The notes beneath the pieces were generated by a model. The model searched no databases. It had not been told where the DNA came from and saw nothing but the letters and a program-made list of their open reading frames with translations. A DNA stretch of 53,721 nt, from assembly GCA_030378005.1 (NCBI GenBank), contig JAUCGF010000105.1, positions 1 through 53,721 on the forward strand. Direction: 5' to 3'. The stretch's first letter is position 1. Every line of letters starts with the position of its first letter. Positions 16,674-24,957 of the stretch are shown piece after piece. Position numbers and translations under genes: made by a program. The stretch is from Desulfococcaceae bacterium HSG9 (GTDB lineage: Bacteria; Desulfobacterota; Desulfobacteria; Desulfobacterales; JAUCGF01).

Positions 16674-17612
16674 TTAGCGCTCGTCACGCCACAGCTTCAG
16701 TTCTGTTCGTAGTGCACTAAATTCCGCTTCAATTGTCTTTTTAATTTCTTGCACCGCCATTGCAAAAGCTTCATGCGTTAACATGACACCTTCTTGAGGT
16801 GCGGCAGGTGTTGCAACCTGCTTTTCTATAACTTTTGAGGGTGTAGCTTTATTTTTTTCCATTGTTTGCACAGGTTCGGGTTTTTCTTCCACTATCGGCT
16901 TAGATTCAGACGGTTGAGTTTTTTGAACACTCACTTGCCCTTCCGCAATTTCTTTTTTGACACTTTTAAATTTCGCCAGATCACTTCGAAAAATTTTAAC
17001 TTTTTCAGGAGTAGAAATCTTGGGGTTGAATACTTTTGCAAGATTATCTGATACGGAATTCAACAATTTAATCGCATCCGGGTGAGCCTCAGCCTTGTTT
17101 GTTTCAATATGTTTACCAAGCGAATTGAGAAGTTTAAGGAAGCCGGTAATGATTTTATTGCTTTTGTATTTATTATTAAGTTTGGCAATTTCATGCCCAA
17201 ACGTCTTCATCGTTTGATCGGATATTTCCCAATCAATGGACATCAAAACAGCTTGTAAACCACTCAAAGGTGTTTTTGCGGCTTTAGGCGCTGGTTTAGG
17301 TTTAGGTTTGGGCTTTGGTTTGGGTTTTGGTTTAGGCTTGGGTTTAGGCTTGGGCTTTGGTTTCGGTTTAGGCTTTGGTTTAGGCGGAGCTTGCGGTTTA
17401 TCATCCTCATCAAAAAGACTGTCAAAGTCCATACCATCATCAGAATTTGAGCCTTCATCATTATCCTGATCTTCTTCAAAAAGTTCGTCGAAACTGGCGG
17501 ATGATTCATCATCTTCATTATCGCCGCCAAAAGCGTCGTCATCGCTGCCGAAAAGTTCTTCCAGCCGATTATCAAGTTCAACCGTTATGGTGTCATCTTT
17601 TTTGCTGCTCAC
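16674..17612 (-). CDS. Lys-Pro-repeat protein, last gene of the roadblock/GTPase cluster
   Basis: A 312-residue cytosolic protein in four parts: a very acidic N-terminus (about 1-75, EDDESSASFDELFEEDQ); fifteen KP dipeptides; a helical domain at about 110-215 (AVLMSIDWEISDQTMKTFG, HPDAIKLLNSVSDNLAKVF) that looks conserved in Desulfobacterales hypotheticals; and a charged linker with a C-terminal helix (FAMAVQEIKKTIEAEFSAL). The start is GTG with AGGAGGA eight bases upstream. Only 12 bases separate it from the GTPase gene, so they are surely co-transcribed. It may be the effector or localiser of the GTPase (inference). The KP tract should form an extended, rigid spacer. Confidence 0.7.
   Translation of the reverse strand: MSSKKDDTITVELDNRLEELFGSDDDAFGGDNEDDESSASFDELFEEDQDNDEGSNSDDGMDFDSLFDEDDKPQAPPKPKPKPKPKPKPKPKPKPKPKPKPKPKPKPAPKAAKTPLSGLQAVLMSIDWEISDQTMKTFGHEIAKLNNKYKSNKIITGFLKLLNSLGKHIETNKAEAHPDAIKLLNSVSDNLAKVFNPKISTPEKVKIFRSDLAKFKSVKKEIAEGQVSVQKTQPSESKPIVEEKPEPVQTMEKNKATPSKVIEKQVATPAAPQEGVMLTHEAFAMAVQEIKKTIEAEFSALRTELKLWRDER
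17293..17382 (-). repeat. Hexanucleotide tandem repeat coding (Lys-Pro)15
   Basis: Fifteen consecutive 6-base units of the form GGYTTN on the plus strand, coding KP on the minus strand. Degenerate third positions show the array is not a perfect microsatellite, but copy number could still vary between strains. Confidence 0.9.
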
Positions 17613-17624
17613 TGGTCTATCCTC

Positions 17625-18233
17625 CTATTTTAATCCCTCTTTTAAAGAAATCATAGTTTTAGCGATGATCTGTTTTAAGGTGGGAATCACATTTTTTCCA
17701 GAAAGCGCACTAGCCTGAAAAGCAGGCACTTTAAGTTTTCCATTAAGATCTCGTTCCATTGTTTTGAGAGGAAGAAGCGGTATAACACCGTCTTTCCCGA
17801 GGTCCCGTTTATTATATTGAAGTACCAGAGGTATTTTGAAAATATTTTTATTATATTCGCTTAAATTATCTTGAAGATTTTTAAGCGATAATATATTTTT
17901 CTTACGACGCACTTCCATAGAATCAGCCACGAAAACAACACCATCAACCCCTTTTAGAACGAGTTTACGCGTAGCATTGTATTTAATTTGTCCCGGTACA
18001 GTATATAATTGAATTTTTACGTCGTATCCTTTAATTTTGCCCATGTCAAAAGGAAGAAAATCAAAGAAAAGTGTCCGGTCTCCATGGGTTTTGATACTGA
18101 CCATATCACTTTGGATGCGTGATTGATATTTCTTAAAGATGTATTCCAGGTTTGTGGTTTTTCCACATCGGCCAGGACCGTAAAAAACAATTTTGGCCTG
18201 AACAAGTTTATTTTTTAAATTGATAAACGCCAA
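17625..18233 (-). CDS. MglA-like small GTPase
   Basis: A 202-residue Ras-like GTPase of the bacterial MglA type. The P-loop is GPGRCGKT (residues 19-26). Switch II is the MglA-specific TVPGQIKYNATRKLVL, followed by GVDGVVFVADS. The base-specificity loop is NKRDLG, followed by FQASALSGKNV. MglA proteins act as polarity switches for gliding and pili. The start is TTG with GGGGAGGA upstream, an uncommon start shared in spirit with the GTG of the next gene. A roadblock gene lies 129 bases upstream, the usual partner (GAP) class, and the KP-repeat gene follows. Confidence 0.9.
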   Translation of the reverse strand: MAFINLKNKLVQAKIVFYGPGRCGKTTNLEYIFKKYQSRIQSDMVSIKTHGDRTLFFDFLPFDMGKIKGYDVKIQLYTVPGQIKYNATRKLVLKGVDGVVFVADSMEVRRKKNILSLKNLQDNLSEYNKNIFKIPLVLQYNKRDLGKDGVIPLLPLKTMERDLNGKLKVPAFQASALSGKNVIPTLKQIIAKTMISLKEGLK

Positions 18234-18362
18234 AATTAAAATCCTCCCCTAAAGCGATATATTCATAGTTGGATAAGGAGTGTAACATGTTGAAATATAT
18301 TAACAAATTTGTCTTTATAAAAGCGGCATGGCTACTCTCAACGGGCTGCTATTCGATTGCTT

Positions 18363-18767
18363 TTAATCTATTTCACTGTCATCCATTACAGAAAGCAACT
18401 GCTTAATGGCTTCAGCAACCTTAAGACGCAGAAAACCGAGCGTTACATCTGCTCCGAATAATGTAATCAGCAAAAATTCCGCATTCACTTTACTAAAATG
18501 AATATTTTCACTCTCGCCTTTGTGAAAAAGAAGCGAAAATTCATCTTCACCAACAATTTTAGCCATACTGCTTACCGCTCCAAAATTGCCGGCGGCAAGT
18601 GCTGCCAGCGAATAAACGTCATGCTTGCATTGACCATTATCAAGAGTGGCAACGATATTGCCAGCCATATCTATTAACAATACGCTATGAACGCCGCTTT
18701 CGACAAGTTCCTTTGTCAGAATATCCTCGATGTCCTGAATTTGCTCCATATCAAAAGCATAAGACAT
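18363..18767 (-). CDS. Roadblock/LC7-domain protein (MglB-like)
   Basis: A 134-residue single-domain protein. The pattern VHSVLLIDMAGNIVATLDNG, YSLAALAAGNFGAVSSMAKI, FSLLFHKGESENIHFSKV and FLLITLFGADVTLGFLRLKV is the roadblock fold. Members of this class, such as MglB, regulate MglA-type GTPases. GAGGA precedes the ATG. It is the first gene of the minus-strand roadblock-GTPase-KP cluster; the 129-base gap before the GTPase gene shows no obvious terminator. Confidence 0.85.
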   Translation of the reverse strand: MSYAFDMEQIQDIEDILTKELVESGVHSVLLIDMAGNIVATLDNGQCKHDVYSLAALAAGNFGAVSSMAKIVGEDEFSLLFHKGESENIHFSKVNAEFLLITLFGADVTLGFLRLKVAEAIKQLLSVMDDSEID

Positions 18768-19014
18768 TTTATTTTTCCTCGCCGTTATTAATTTTGCATC
18801 TCAAGGATGAAACGTTTCGCAATAACTTAAACCTATTTCCCTGATTATTCGAATTCGTTCGCTGCATCAACGCATCCTAATTGAATGGGAAGCAGCCATT
18901 TTATTTTATACAAAGTAGATTACCTAATGAATAATTGGTTTATAGTGAGATGTCAAGTTGATTATAGCTCCCCGATTCTGATTTTTTTTCCAGTGATGGC
19001 TTGCAACCTTAAGC

Positions 19015-19033
19015 TCTGAGATAGAATCTCAGA
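19015..19033. promoter_or_regulatory. Palindrome in the 600-bp gap 18768-19368
   Basis: TCTGAGAT-AGA-ATCTCAGA is a perfect 8-base inverted repeat. The surrounding 600 bases are AT-rich with no supported gene. It could be an operator or a stem; its position upstream of the roadblock gene, about 250 bases away, is the only context. Confidence 0.3.
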
Positions 19034-19368
19034 TTTAATGAAATGCAGTATGCCATGTTGCCATTGTCATTATTTCCTACTTTGTTGTATTCATAATTAT
19101 ATATATGCAAAAAGTATGCCATCAACCAATTTAAAATCAATAAATATCATATTATCAAACTATTCTATGGAAACACAGCAGAACACAATCTAATTTCAAT
19201 AATAGCAAACCTCTTTTCGCTATACAACTCTGCAATTGACCTGTTTTAGGTGTGCTGAATCAGGTCGTTGAATAATTTTGAGATGCATCATCAAATCTAT
19301 AAATCGAATTATTTTTAAACGTCTGTATTTGAACATCCCGTGTGGTTGAAAGAAAACGTGTTCACTCT

Positions 19369-19611
19369 TTACCGCTTGCGCTGTTTCAAGCCATATCCTT
19401 TTATTTTACGCATCAGCGTGGACCTTGATATACCTAAAATTTTGGCTGTTTTGGTGTGGTTGGCATCCATTTCGGTTAAAACGCGGCTGATATATTGTTT
19501 TTCCACTTCTTTCAGACTCAGCAACTTTTTGCGATCAATATGTTCAATAAAATCATCGCCAGATGTTTTTTTTGCTTGAGGTGGGGGGGGGGGGCGGAGC
19601 ATCAGCAACAA
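19369..19611 (-). pseudogene. Out-of-frame Fis-type DNA-binding end of the sigma-54 regulator
   Basis: This reading frame holds the missing C-terminus of the regulator next door: KKTSGDDFIEHIDRKKLLSL, then VEKQYISRVLTEMDANHTKT and AKILGISRSTLMRKIKGYGL, a classic Fis/NtrC helix-turn-helix. It has no plausible start of its own; the first residues are a translated C run. Loss of one base or gain of two in that run would fuse it to the upstream frame and give a protein of about 470 residues. Confidence 0.85.
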
Positions 19612-20782
19612 ATAAATTACGGTTCAGAAATTCGGACGGTTTTAAAATAGTTCCTTTATGCAGAATGATTGATCTTTCAATAATATTTCTGAGTTCTCTT
19701 ACATTACCGGGCCAGTCATAATTCATCAATTTTTCAACCTCGCTATCAGCTATCTCCGGATTAAAAAAAGGTGCTATTTTTTTGATAAAGTATTGACAAA
19801 GCTCGGGTATATCTTCTTTACGCTCTCTCAAAGGAGGGATATGAATCGCTAAAACACAAAGTCGATAGTAAAGATCACTGCGGAACTGGCGTTGTTGCAC
19901 CGCTTTTTCCAATTTAGCGTTGGTTGCTGCGATAATCCGCACGTTTACTTTCTTAACCGTTTGCCCACCAAGTTTTTTTATTTTTTTTTCATCCAGCACA
20001 CCGAGCAGTTTTGACTGTAAATGCAACGCGAGGTCACCTATTTCGTCCAGAAACAGGGTACCTTTATCAGCCAGTTCAAAGATTCCTTTAGTAGATGCTC
20101 CAGCTCCGGTGAAAGCACCTTTTTCGTATCCGAAAAGCTCCGCTTCAATCAGGTTATCGGGCAATGAGGCACAATTTGTACTGATCATCGCATGGTCCTT
20201 AACCAGGCTTTTATGATGAATCGCTTTTGCAACCAGATTTTTCCCTGTACCTGTTTCACCGGTAATCAGCACATGGGCATAATTTACAGCGCACAAATCC
20301 ACCATGTGCTGGACTTCAGCCAAACCTCCGCGCCGTCCGATCAATAAGGGCTCATCATCTTCGTCCGACCGCTTTTTATTTGCCCCGATCAATTCGGTTT
20401 GTTCTGACTCAGCAGCCTTTAACGATTCATCAATCACCAAATCCAGCACTTCCATTTCAAAAGGCTTGGATAGGTAGTCAAATCCACCGACTTTAATCGC
20501 TTTTACAGCATCTTCCAAATCAGGATACGCCGTCGTCAGAATAATTTTGGTTCGATTATTGTATGATAGGATTGGGGTACAAAAATCAACACCTTCACCA
20601 TCTGGCAATTTTTGATCTAATAATACAATATCAATGCGATTGCGTGAACAAAGCGTCAGCCCTTCAGAACCCGTGGATGCCGTGAGCGTTTTCATCTTTT
20701 TGCTGTTCAAATGCAGCGAAAGCGCTTGGCAAAATGAACGATCATCATCAACGATAAGAACTGTATGAATTTTCCGCGTCAT
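19553..20782 (-). CDS. NtrC-family sigma-54 response regulator, truncated by a C-run frameshift
   Basis: A 409-residue reading frame. The receiver domain (1-120) has acidic VDDD at 11-14 and the phospho-acceptor in LLDQKLPD (Asp56). The AAA+ domain has Walker A GETGTGKN, the sigma-54 contact EKGAFTGA, LFLDEIGDL and the arginine-finger region FRSDLYYRL. The frame then enters APPPPP and stops after about 10 aberrant residues, so the Fis-type DNA-binding domain (19369-19582) is out of frame. It overlaps the upstream protease gene by four bases (ATGA). If not a sequencing error, it is a natural ON/OFF switch or a regulator that works without binding DNA. Confidence 0.88.
   Translation of the reverse strand: MTRKIHTVLIVDDDRSFCQALSLHLNSKKMKTLTASTGSEGLTLCSRNRIDIVLLDQKLPDGEGVDFCTPILSYNNRTKIILTTAYPDLEDAVKAIKVGGFDYLSKPFEMEVLDLVIDESLKAAESEQTELIGANKKRSDEDDEPLLIGRRGGLAEVQHMVDLCAVNYAHVLITGETGTGKNLVAKAIHHKSLVKDHAMISTNCASLPDNLIEAELFGYEKGAFTGAGASTKGIFELADKGTLFLDEIGDLALHLQSKLLGVLDEKKIKKLGGQTVKKVNVRIIAATNAKLEKAVQQRQFRSDLYYRLCVLAIHIPPLRERKEDIPELCQYFIKKIAPFFNPEIADSEVEKLMNYDWPGNVRELRNIIERSIILHKGTILKPSEFLNRNLFVADAPPPPPTSSKKNIWR
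19583..19594 (-). repeat. Homopolymer run of 12 C in coding sense
   Basis: Twelve consecutive G on the plus strand (C on the coding strand) at the exact junction between the two reading frames of the sigma-54 regulator. Eleven or fourteen C would restore the frame. This is the longest mononucleotide run I noticed in coding sequence here. Confidence 0.95.
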
Positions 20783-22629
20783 TGATTTAGTTTCCTGAAA
20801 GGTTCATCCTGATTGGCAATAAAGCGGTTTAATTGCTTTTCAAAATAGGAATGGTTTTCGGTAGTTTCAGCAAGAGCCTGTTGTGCTGTCTGTATGGCAT
20901 CATCCACCATGCCGTTAATGAAGAAGCTTTCAGCAAGGGTGTCCAAAATATGCGGCGCGGGTTTTAATCTGACCGCTTTCAAAGCCAAACGGTTAGCTTT
21001 CTCAGGGTTACGCAACAGCTTGTCATCACAAGTCGCATAAATCCAAGCAAGATTGTTCAAAACATAAGCACTGTCAGGATTGCGTATAAGCGATTTTTCA
21101 TACGCTCTAATCGCCGATACGTAGTCTTTTTTTTGATGTACATACCAATCGCCTAAAATTGCGTAACGATGCCCCCTGTCAGGCGTTTTTTCCAACTCAC
21201 TCAGAATTATTTTTTCAATAAATTGATTATTCAATCGCTTTCCAGTTTCACCATAACTTAATGAATAACCAATGATACTAATCACAATCAGACTGATAAA
21301 GTAAAAAATAAGGCTTTTACGCACTTTTTGGTCATGTTGTACAATTATTGCAGAATTATTTTCACACTGCATTAGAAAGTCAACTCGCTGGGTAATACTG
21401 AAATGATGCCAGTTGGGTTTGTCCGGTGATTGGCGACTTGTTATCGCAATTTTTTTAAAGGTTGATATCAGCGCTCTGGCATTGCTGAAAAGCGTATATA
21501 TATGAGCATCCGCCTGGCGCTCAAAATTGCGCATAAAATACCCGAAAACATATCTGAAATAGACAATAAAAAGAATGATCGCACCGATATTGACAATGGT
21601 TGAAATCATTGTCTCCAGATTAAATCTGCCGATATCAAAAAGACTATATATGAATTCAGACCCTATAAGCAAGTAGATAATCAGATTAAAAGTTGTGTAC
21701 GTAAGAATAATATAACCGATAATAAAAAAAATGTAAAGCCAGAGATGGTTACGCCTCACATGTCCGATTTCATGGGCAATGACAGCGTCGATTTCATCGG
21801 GCGTAAGAAATCGTAATAGTGCATCCGTTACCAGAATATAGCGAAATTTATTTGCCAATCCCATAACGCCCGCTGTTATGATGCGCCCTTCCAATAAAGG
21901 CCATTTAAGTATATTGGCATATTTGACCCCCGCTCTTTTACACAGATGTTCAATGCGTGCGCGATCCGTTCCATAATCAAGCGGCTTACATTGCCAGAAT
22001 TTTTGAATTATAACCGGGCCGAAAACTGCGATGATCATCAAAAACGTTAGAGAATAAATGAGTTCCCCAAGCGTCGTGGTAAGTGCCTGCTTAATCATTT
22101 CAAAAGGCAGCAAGTTGATCAGGTCAATAATGCCGGTCAGCAGAAGCCAAGGCAAAACAACAGGAACAGCAAACGCCAGATTTGTCAGAATATAAGATCT
22201 CCGGGATACGTCGCTCTGATAAATTTTTTGGTAGGAACGATGACCGCTTCCCCAGACTATGCTTAGATACACGCTGAATAAAATTAAAAAAATAAGCGAA
22301 TTCAGTACCGGCACTTTGGATAATAACGAAATATTAAGCAACAATCGCGGCAGTTCCAATCCGTATAAATCTATTGCGAAAAGCAAAATCGCCAATCCAG
22401 ACAATCTGTCAGATACTTGCGTGAAAAGTCGCTCCGAATCAAAGAAATCTCCCCGGATTAAGCGCTTTTCAATTTTGATGAACCTGAATCGTACCCACAA
22501 TATAAAAAAAATGTTTAAACCTACAAAAAGGGCAAACGTATCACGCTCGGTAAAATAGCTGCTACCTGATATCTGATAGGTTGAATATAAAATTAAAACG
22601 ATAATATAATAAATAAAATAGGTAAACAT
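20779..22629 (-). CDS. Membrane-embedded M48-family metalloprotease with TPR tail
   Basis: A 616-residue protein. The N-terminal third holds several membrane segments. The zinc site is VIAHEIGHVRRNH, with a likely third ligand in NFERQADAHIYTLF, as in HtpX/Ste24 proteases; more membrane spans surround it. After a segment near SLIVISIIGYSL come TPR-like helices (YAILGDWYVHQKKDYVSAI, SAYVLNNLAWIYATCDD). M48 enzymes degrade or process membrane proteins. It overlaps the sigma-54 regulator by four bases, so the two are co-translated and probably functionally linked. queH lies 64 bases upstream on the same strand. The Shine-Dalgarno sequence is weak. Confidence 0.88.
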   Translation of the reverse strand: MFTYFIYYIIVLILYSTYQISGSSYFTERDTFALFVGLNIFFILWVRFRFIKIEKRLIRGDFFDSERLFTQVSDRLSGLAILLFAIDLYGLELPRLLLNISLLSKVPVLNSLIFLILFSVYLSIVWGSGHRSYQKIYQSDVSRRSYILTNLAFAVPVVLPWLLLTGIIDLINLLPFEMIKQALTTTLGELIYSLTFLMIIAVFGPVIIQKFWQCKPLDYGTDRARIEHLCKRAGVKYANILKWPLLEGRIITAGVMGLANKFRYILVTDALLRFLTPDEIDAVIAHEIGHVRRNHLWLYIFFIIGYIILTYTTFNLIIYLLIGSEFIYSLFDIGRFNLETMISTIVNIGAIILFIVYFRYVFGYFMRNFERQADAHIYTLFSNARALISTFKKIAITSRQSPDKPNWHHFSITQRVDFLMQCENNSAIIVQHDQKVRKSLIFYFISLIVISIIGYSLSYGETGKRLNNQFIEKIILSELEKTPDRGHRYAILGDWYVHQKKDYVSAIRAYEKSLIRNPDSAYVLNNLAWIYATCDDKLLRNPEKANRLALKAVRLKPAPHILDTLAESFFINGMVDDAIQTAQQALAETTENHSYFEKQLNRFIANQDEPFRKLNQ

Positions 22630-22693
22630 TGATATGCATCAGTGCGAAATTTAAAAATTAAAATTACTTCATAACATATTAGCCCGATTCCAT

Positions 22694-23233
22694 TCAACCT
22701 TTATAATAGCGTTCTTTTTCACTATAAATACATCCGCAGTATTGTTGACGATACATATCCAATCGTTTGGATTCTTCAATGCCTGACTTCCACCCTTCAC
22801 GAAAGTCGTGATAATAAAAAGGGACCCCTGTAGATTTACCGACAGACTCGCCAATCGCTTTGATCATTGCATGTTTTTGAAATTTACTATATAATAATGT
22901 TGTGCTATAATAATCGAATTTACCTCGTTTGGCGATCAGAGCGGCTGCACGCAGTCGATCATAATAACAATATGAACAACGGTCCGATTCTCTGAAAACA
23001 ACATTACGCAAAAAGTCTTCGGGTTTATAATCTTGCTGATAAATTATGCGTAAACCAATCAGACGAGCATACGTTTTTAACGTATCCTGGCGCTTTAGAC
23101 ACTCAGTATATGGATGGATATTATGTTTGTAAAAGAAACCCATTACATCTGACTCATCATTGAGCAGACAACGAATCGGATAAACAGAGCAAGGTGCGCA
23201 GCAAATGTGAAGCAATATTTTTCTTTTTTTCAT
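22694..23233 (-). CDS. queH: Epoxyqueuosine reductase QueH
   Basis: A 179-residue protein of the QueH (DUF208) family. The N-terminal HICCAPCSVYPI, the middle DRCSYCYYDRL and the C-terminal QQYCGCIYSEKE supply the Cys residues that bind an iron-sulfur cluster and a second metal. GFFYKHNIHPYTE is also typical. It reduces epoxyqueuosine to queuosine, the last step of the tRNA wobble-base modification, replacing QueG. Other queuosine genes are absent from the window, and no preQ1 riboswitch was recognised upstream. Confidence 0.92.
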   Translation of the reverse strand: MKKRKILLHICCAPCSVYPIRCLLNDESDVMGFFYKHNIHPYTECLKRQDTLKTYARLIGLRIIYQQDYKPEDFLRNVVFRESDRCSYCYYDRLRAAALIAKRGKFDYYSTTLLYSKFQKHAMIKAIGESVGKSTGVPFYYHDFREGWKSGIEESKRLDMYRQQYCGCIYSEKERYYKG

Positions 23234-23461
23234 TTCAAAGGGTTACTCGTCATTGGTAAGTTCACGTATTACAGACAATCCGGGGGGAGTTTATTTATGG
23301 GATAGCCCATAATTTAACACTTTACACTTTCCCCGCATAAAATTGTAAACGTATAGGTTGAAAAAATTTTAATATTAAAAAATTTAAAATAGGTAATTAT
23401 TCAGTTGATGTCAGATAACTGAACTTCGGCATTCTTCATTTTCCGCGTTACAATCTGGCGG

Positions 23462-23486
23462 AGTGCTGAACTATGAGTTTAGCACT
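23462..23486. repeat. Hairpin in the 658-bp gap 23234-23891
   Basis: AGTGCTGAAC and GTTTAGCACT pair, allowing one G-T wobble, around six bases. The preceding G gives GAGTGC, as in the hairpin of the 3495 element, hinting at a related family. A small stem TATGGG-ATAG-CCCATA lies at 23296-23311. The rest of this AT-rich gap shows no gene. Confidence 0.45.
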
Positions 23487-23891
23487 TCATCGAAAAGTGT
23501 AAAACACATTTAAGGTGAACTAAAGATGCCTGAATTTTTATTGATTGTTTTTTTAAACGGTTTTGATATTTACTGATGAATGGGGAAGTTATTTCGTCCG
23601 CGTTCCTGATTCTGTGTTTTTATATTTATTTAAAAGCATAAGGTAATTATTATAAATAATCATTTTTTTAATTAATTTCAACTTTTGTTTTACTTAGAGA
23701 CTTGGAAGGAAATAAATTGCCAGGCTGAAAAACTTTATATTGCAATGTCAGTTGATTAAAATATAAAATTGGGTAGTTTATTTTCAGGAAAATTCCTTAA
23801 AGCAGATGAGGACTCCTGATTAATAGGTTTAAAATCTGAAAACAGATTTTATCGGAACATTGTTGACAATAAAAAATAAAGGATTTTTCTT

Positions 23892-24776
23892 GTGAAAGTG
23901 TTAATTATCGAAGACGATAAGGTGTCATGTAAAAAAATGCAGACCATCGTGGCCCATCAGGGCCATAAGACAAAAACGGCTAAAGATGGTGTACATGGCC
24001 TTGAATTGTACAACAAATTCAAACCGGACTTGATATTTGCTGATATTCAGATGCCCAATATGAGTGGGCTGGAGTTTTTGAGCACCATTCGTCAAACGGA
24101 CAATGATGTCATTATTATCATTAATACCGCCTTCGGTTCTGAGGAATATGCCTTAAAAGCCTTTCATTTGAACGCCAATAATTATATAAGTAAACCGATT
24201 CATTTTTCTGAGGTACTTCATCATTTAAAAAAATATGAAGCTATTATTCAGGAAAGGACATTGAACCGAGAAATTGAAGCCATGTTCATCAAACGATCTT
24301 ATAAATTGCAAGTACCTAATAAGATTGAACAGATTCCTCGTGTTGTGGATCATTTGCTAACCATCACCGGAGATGCAATCTGCCAGGAAGAACAGCTTGG
24401 CGTACGGCTTGGGCTGGTCGAATTGATTGTTAATGCGGTGGAACATGGCAATATGGGGATTACGTATGATGAAAAAAACAAAGCGATCAATCATAACCGC
24501 CTTGACGATTTGTATCAGGAACGTTTAGATGATCCTGAAATCGCAGCCCGAAGAGTAAAAATCAACTTTGAATTAAGTGCTCGCGGATGTGAATGGATGA
24601 TTACAGACGAAGGTGATGGATTTGATTGGAAAGCGATACCTGATCCGACTAAAGGAGAAAAATTGCGGACTTTAATTGGACGGGGAATTTTTCTAAGCCG
24701 TTTCTACTTTGACGAATTGGAATTTATCGGTACCGGCAATATAATTCGTATATTTAAATTAAAATCGGTAGATTAA
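23892..24776 (+). CDS. Receiver domain fused to an HATPase (RsbW-like) domain
   Basis: A 294-residue protein. The receiver domain (1-115) has EDD at 7-9, phospho-acceptor Asp51 in IFADIQMPNMSG, Thr79 and Lys101. A linker leads to a GHKL ATPase: N-box LVELIVNAVEHGN, G1-like ITDEGDGFDW and G2-like GRGIFLSRFYFDEL. There is no histidine phosphorylation box, so this is not a normal kinase. The ATPase resembles anti-sigma factors/switch kinases of the RsbW class, suggesting a phosphorylation-gated partner-switching regulator (inference). The start is GTG with AAAGGA eight bases upstream. No anti-sigma antagonist gene is adjacent. Confidence 0.85.
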   Translation: MKVLIIEDDKVSCKKMQTIVAHQGHKTKTAKDGVHGLELYNKFKPDLIFADIQMPNMSGLEFLSTIRQTDNDVIIIINTAFGSEEYALKAFHLNANNYISKPIHFSEVLHHLKKYEAIIQERTLNREIEAMFIKRSYKLQVPNKIEQIPRVVDHLLTITGDAICQEEQLGVRLGLVELIVNAVEHGNMGITYDEKNKAINHNRLDDLYQERLDDPEIAARRVKINFELSARGCEWMITDEGDGFDWKAIPDPTKGEKLRTLIGRGIFLSRFYFDELEFIGTGNIIRIFKLKSVD

Positions 24777-24957
24777 AATGCAGTCTTGATCTCCTGTTCT
24801 GCTTAGATAAAACAGAATTTCCCTAATAAAAAAGGTGCTGAAATCAATTTTTAATTTGTTGTATTGCAAAAATCTTTGTTTTAGCGTATTATTTTCATTC
24901 ACCTGTTTCAGATATATCAAAATAAACAGCAGGCTATCTGACACTCCGAGCAAATGT

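Noticed and set aside
17236..17469. Plus-strand Gly-Leu repeat ORF
   Set aside because: Antisense reading of the (KP)15 tract in the minus-strand gene.
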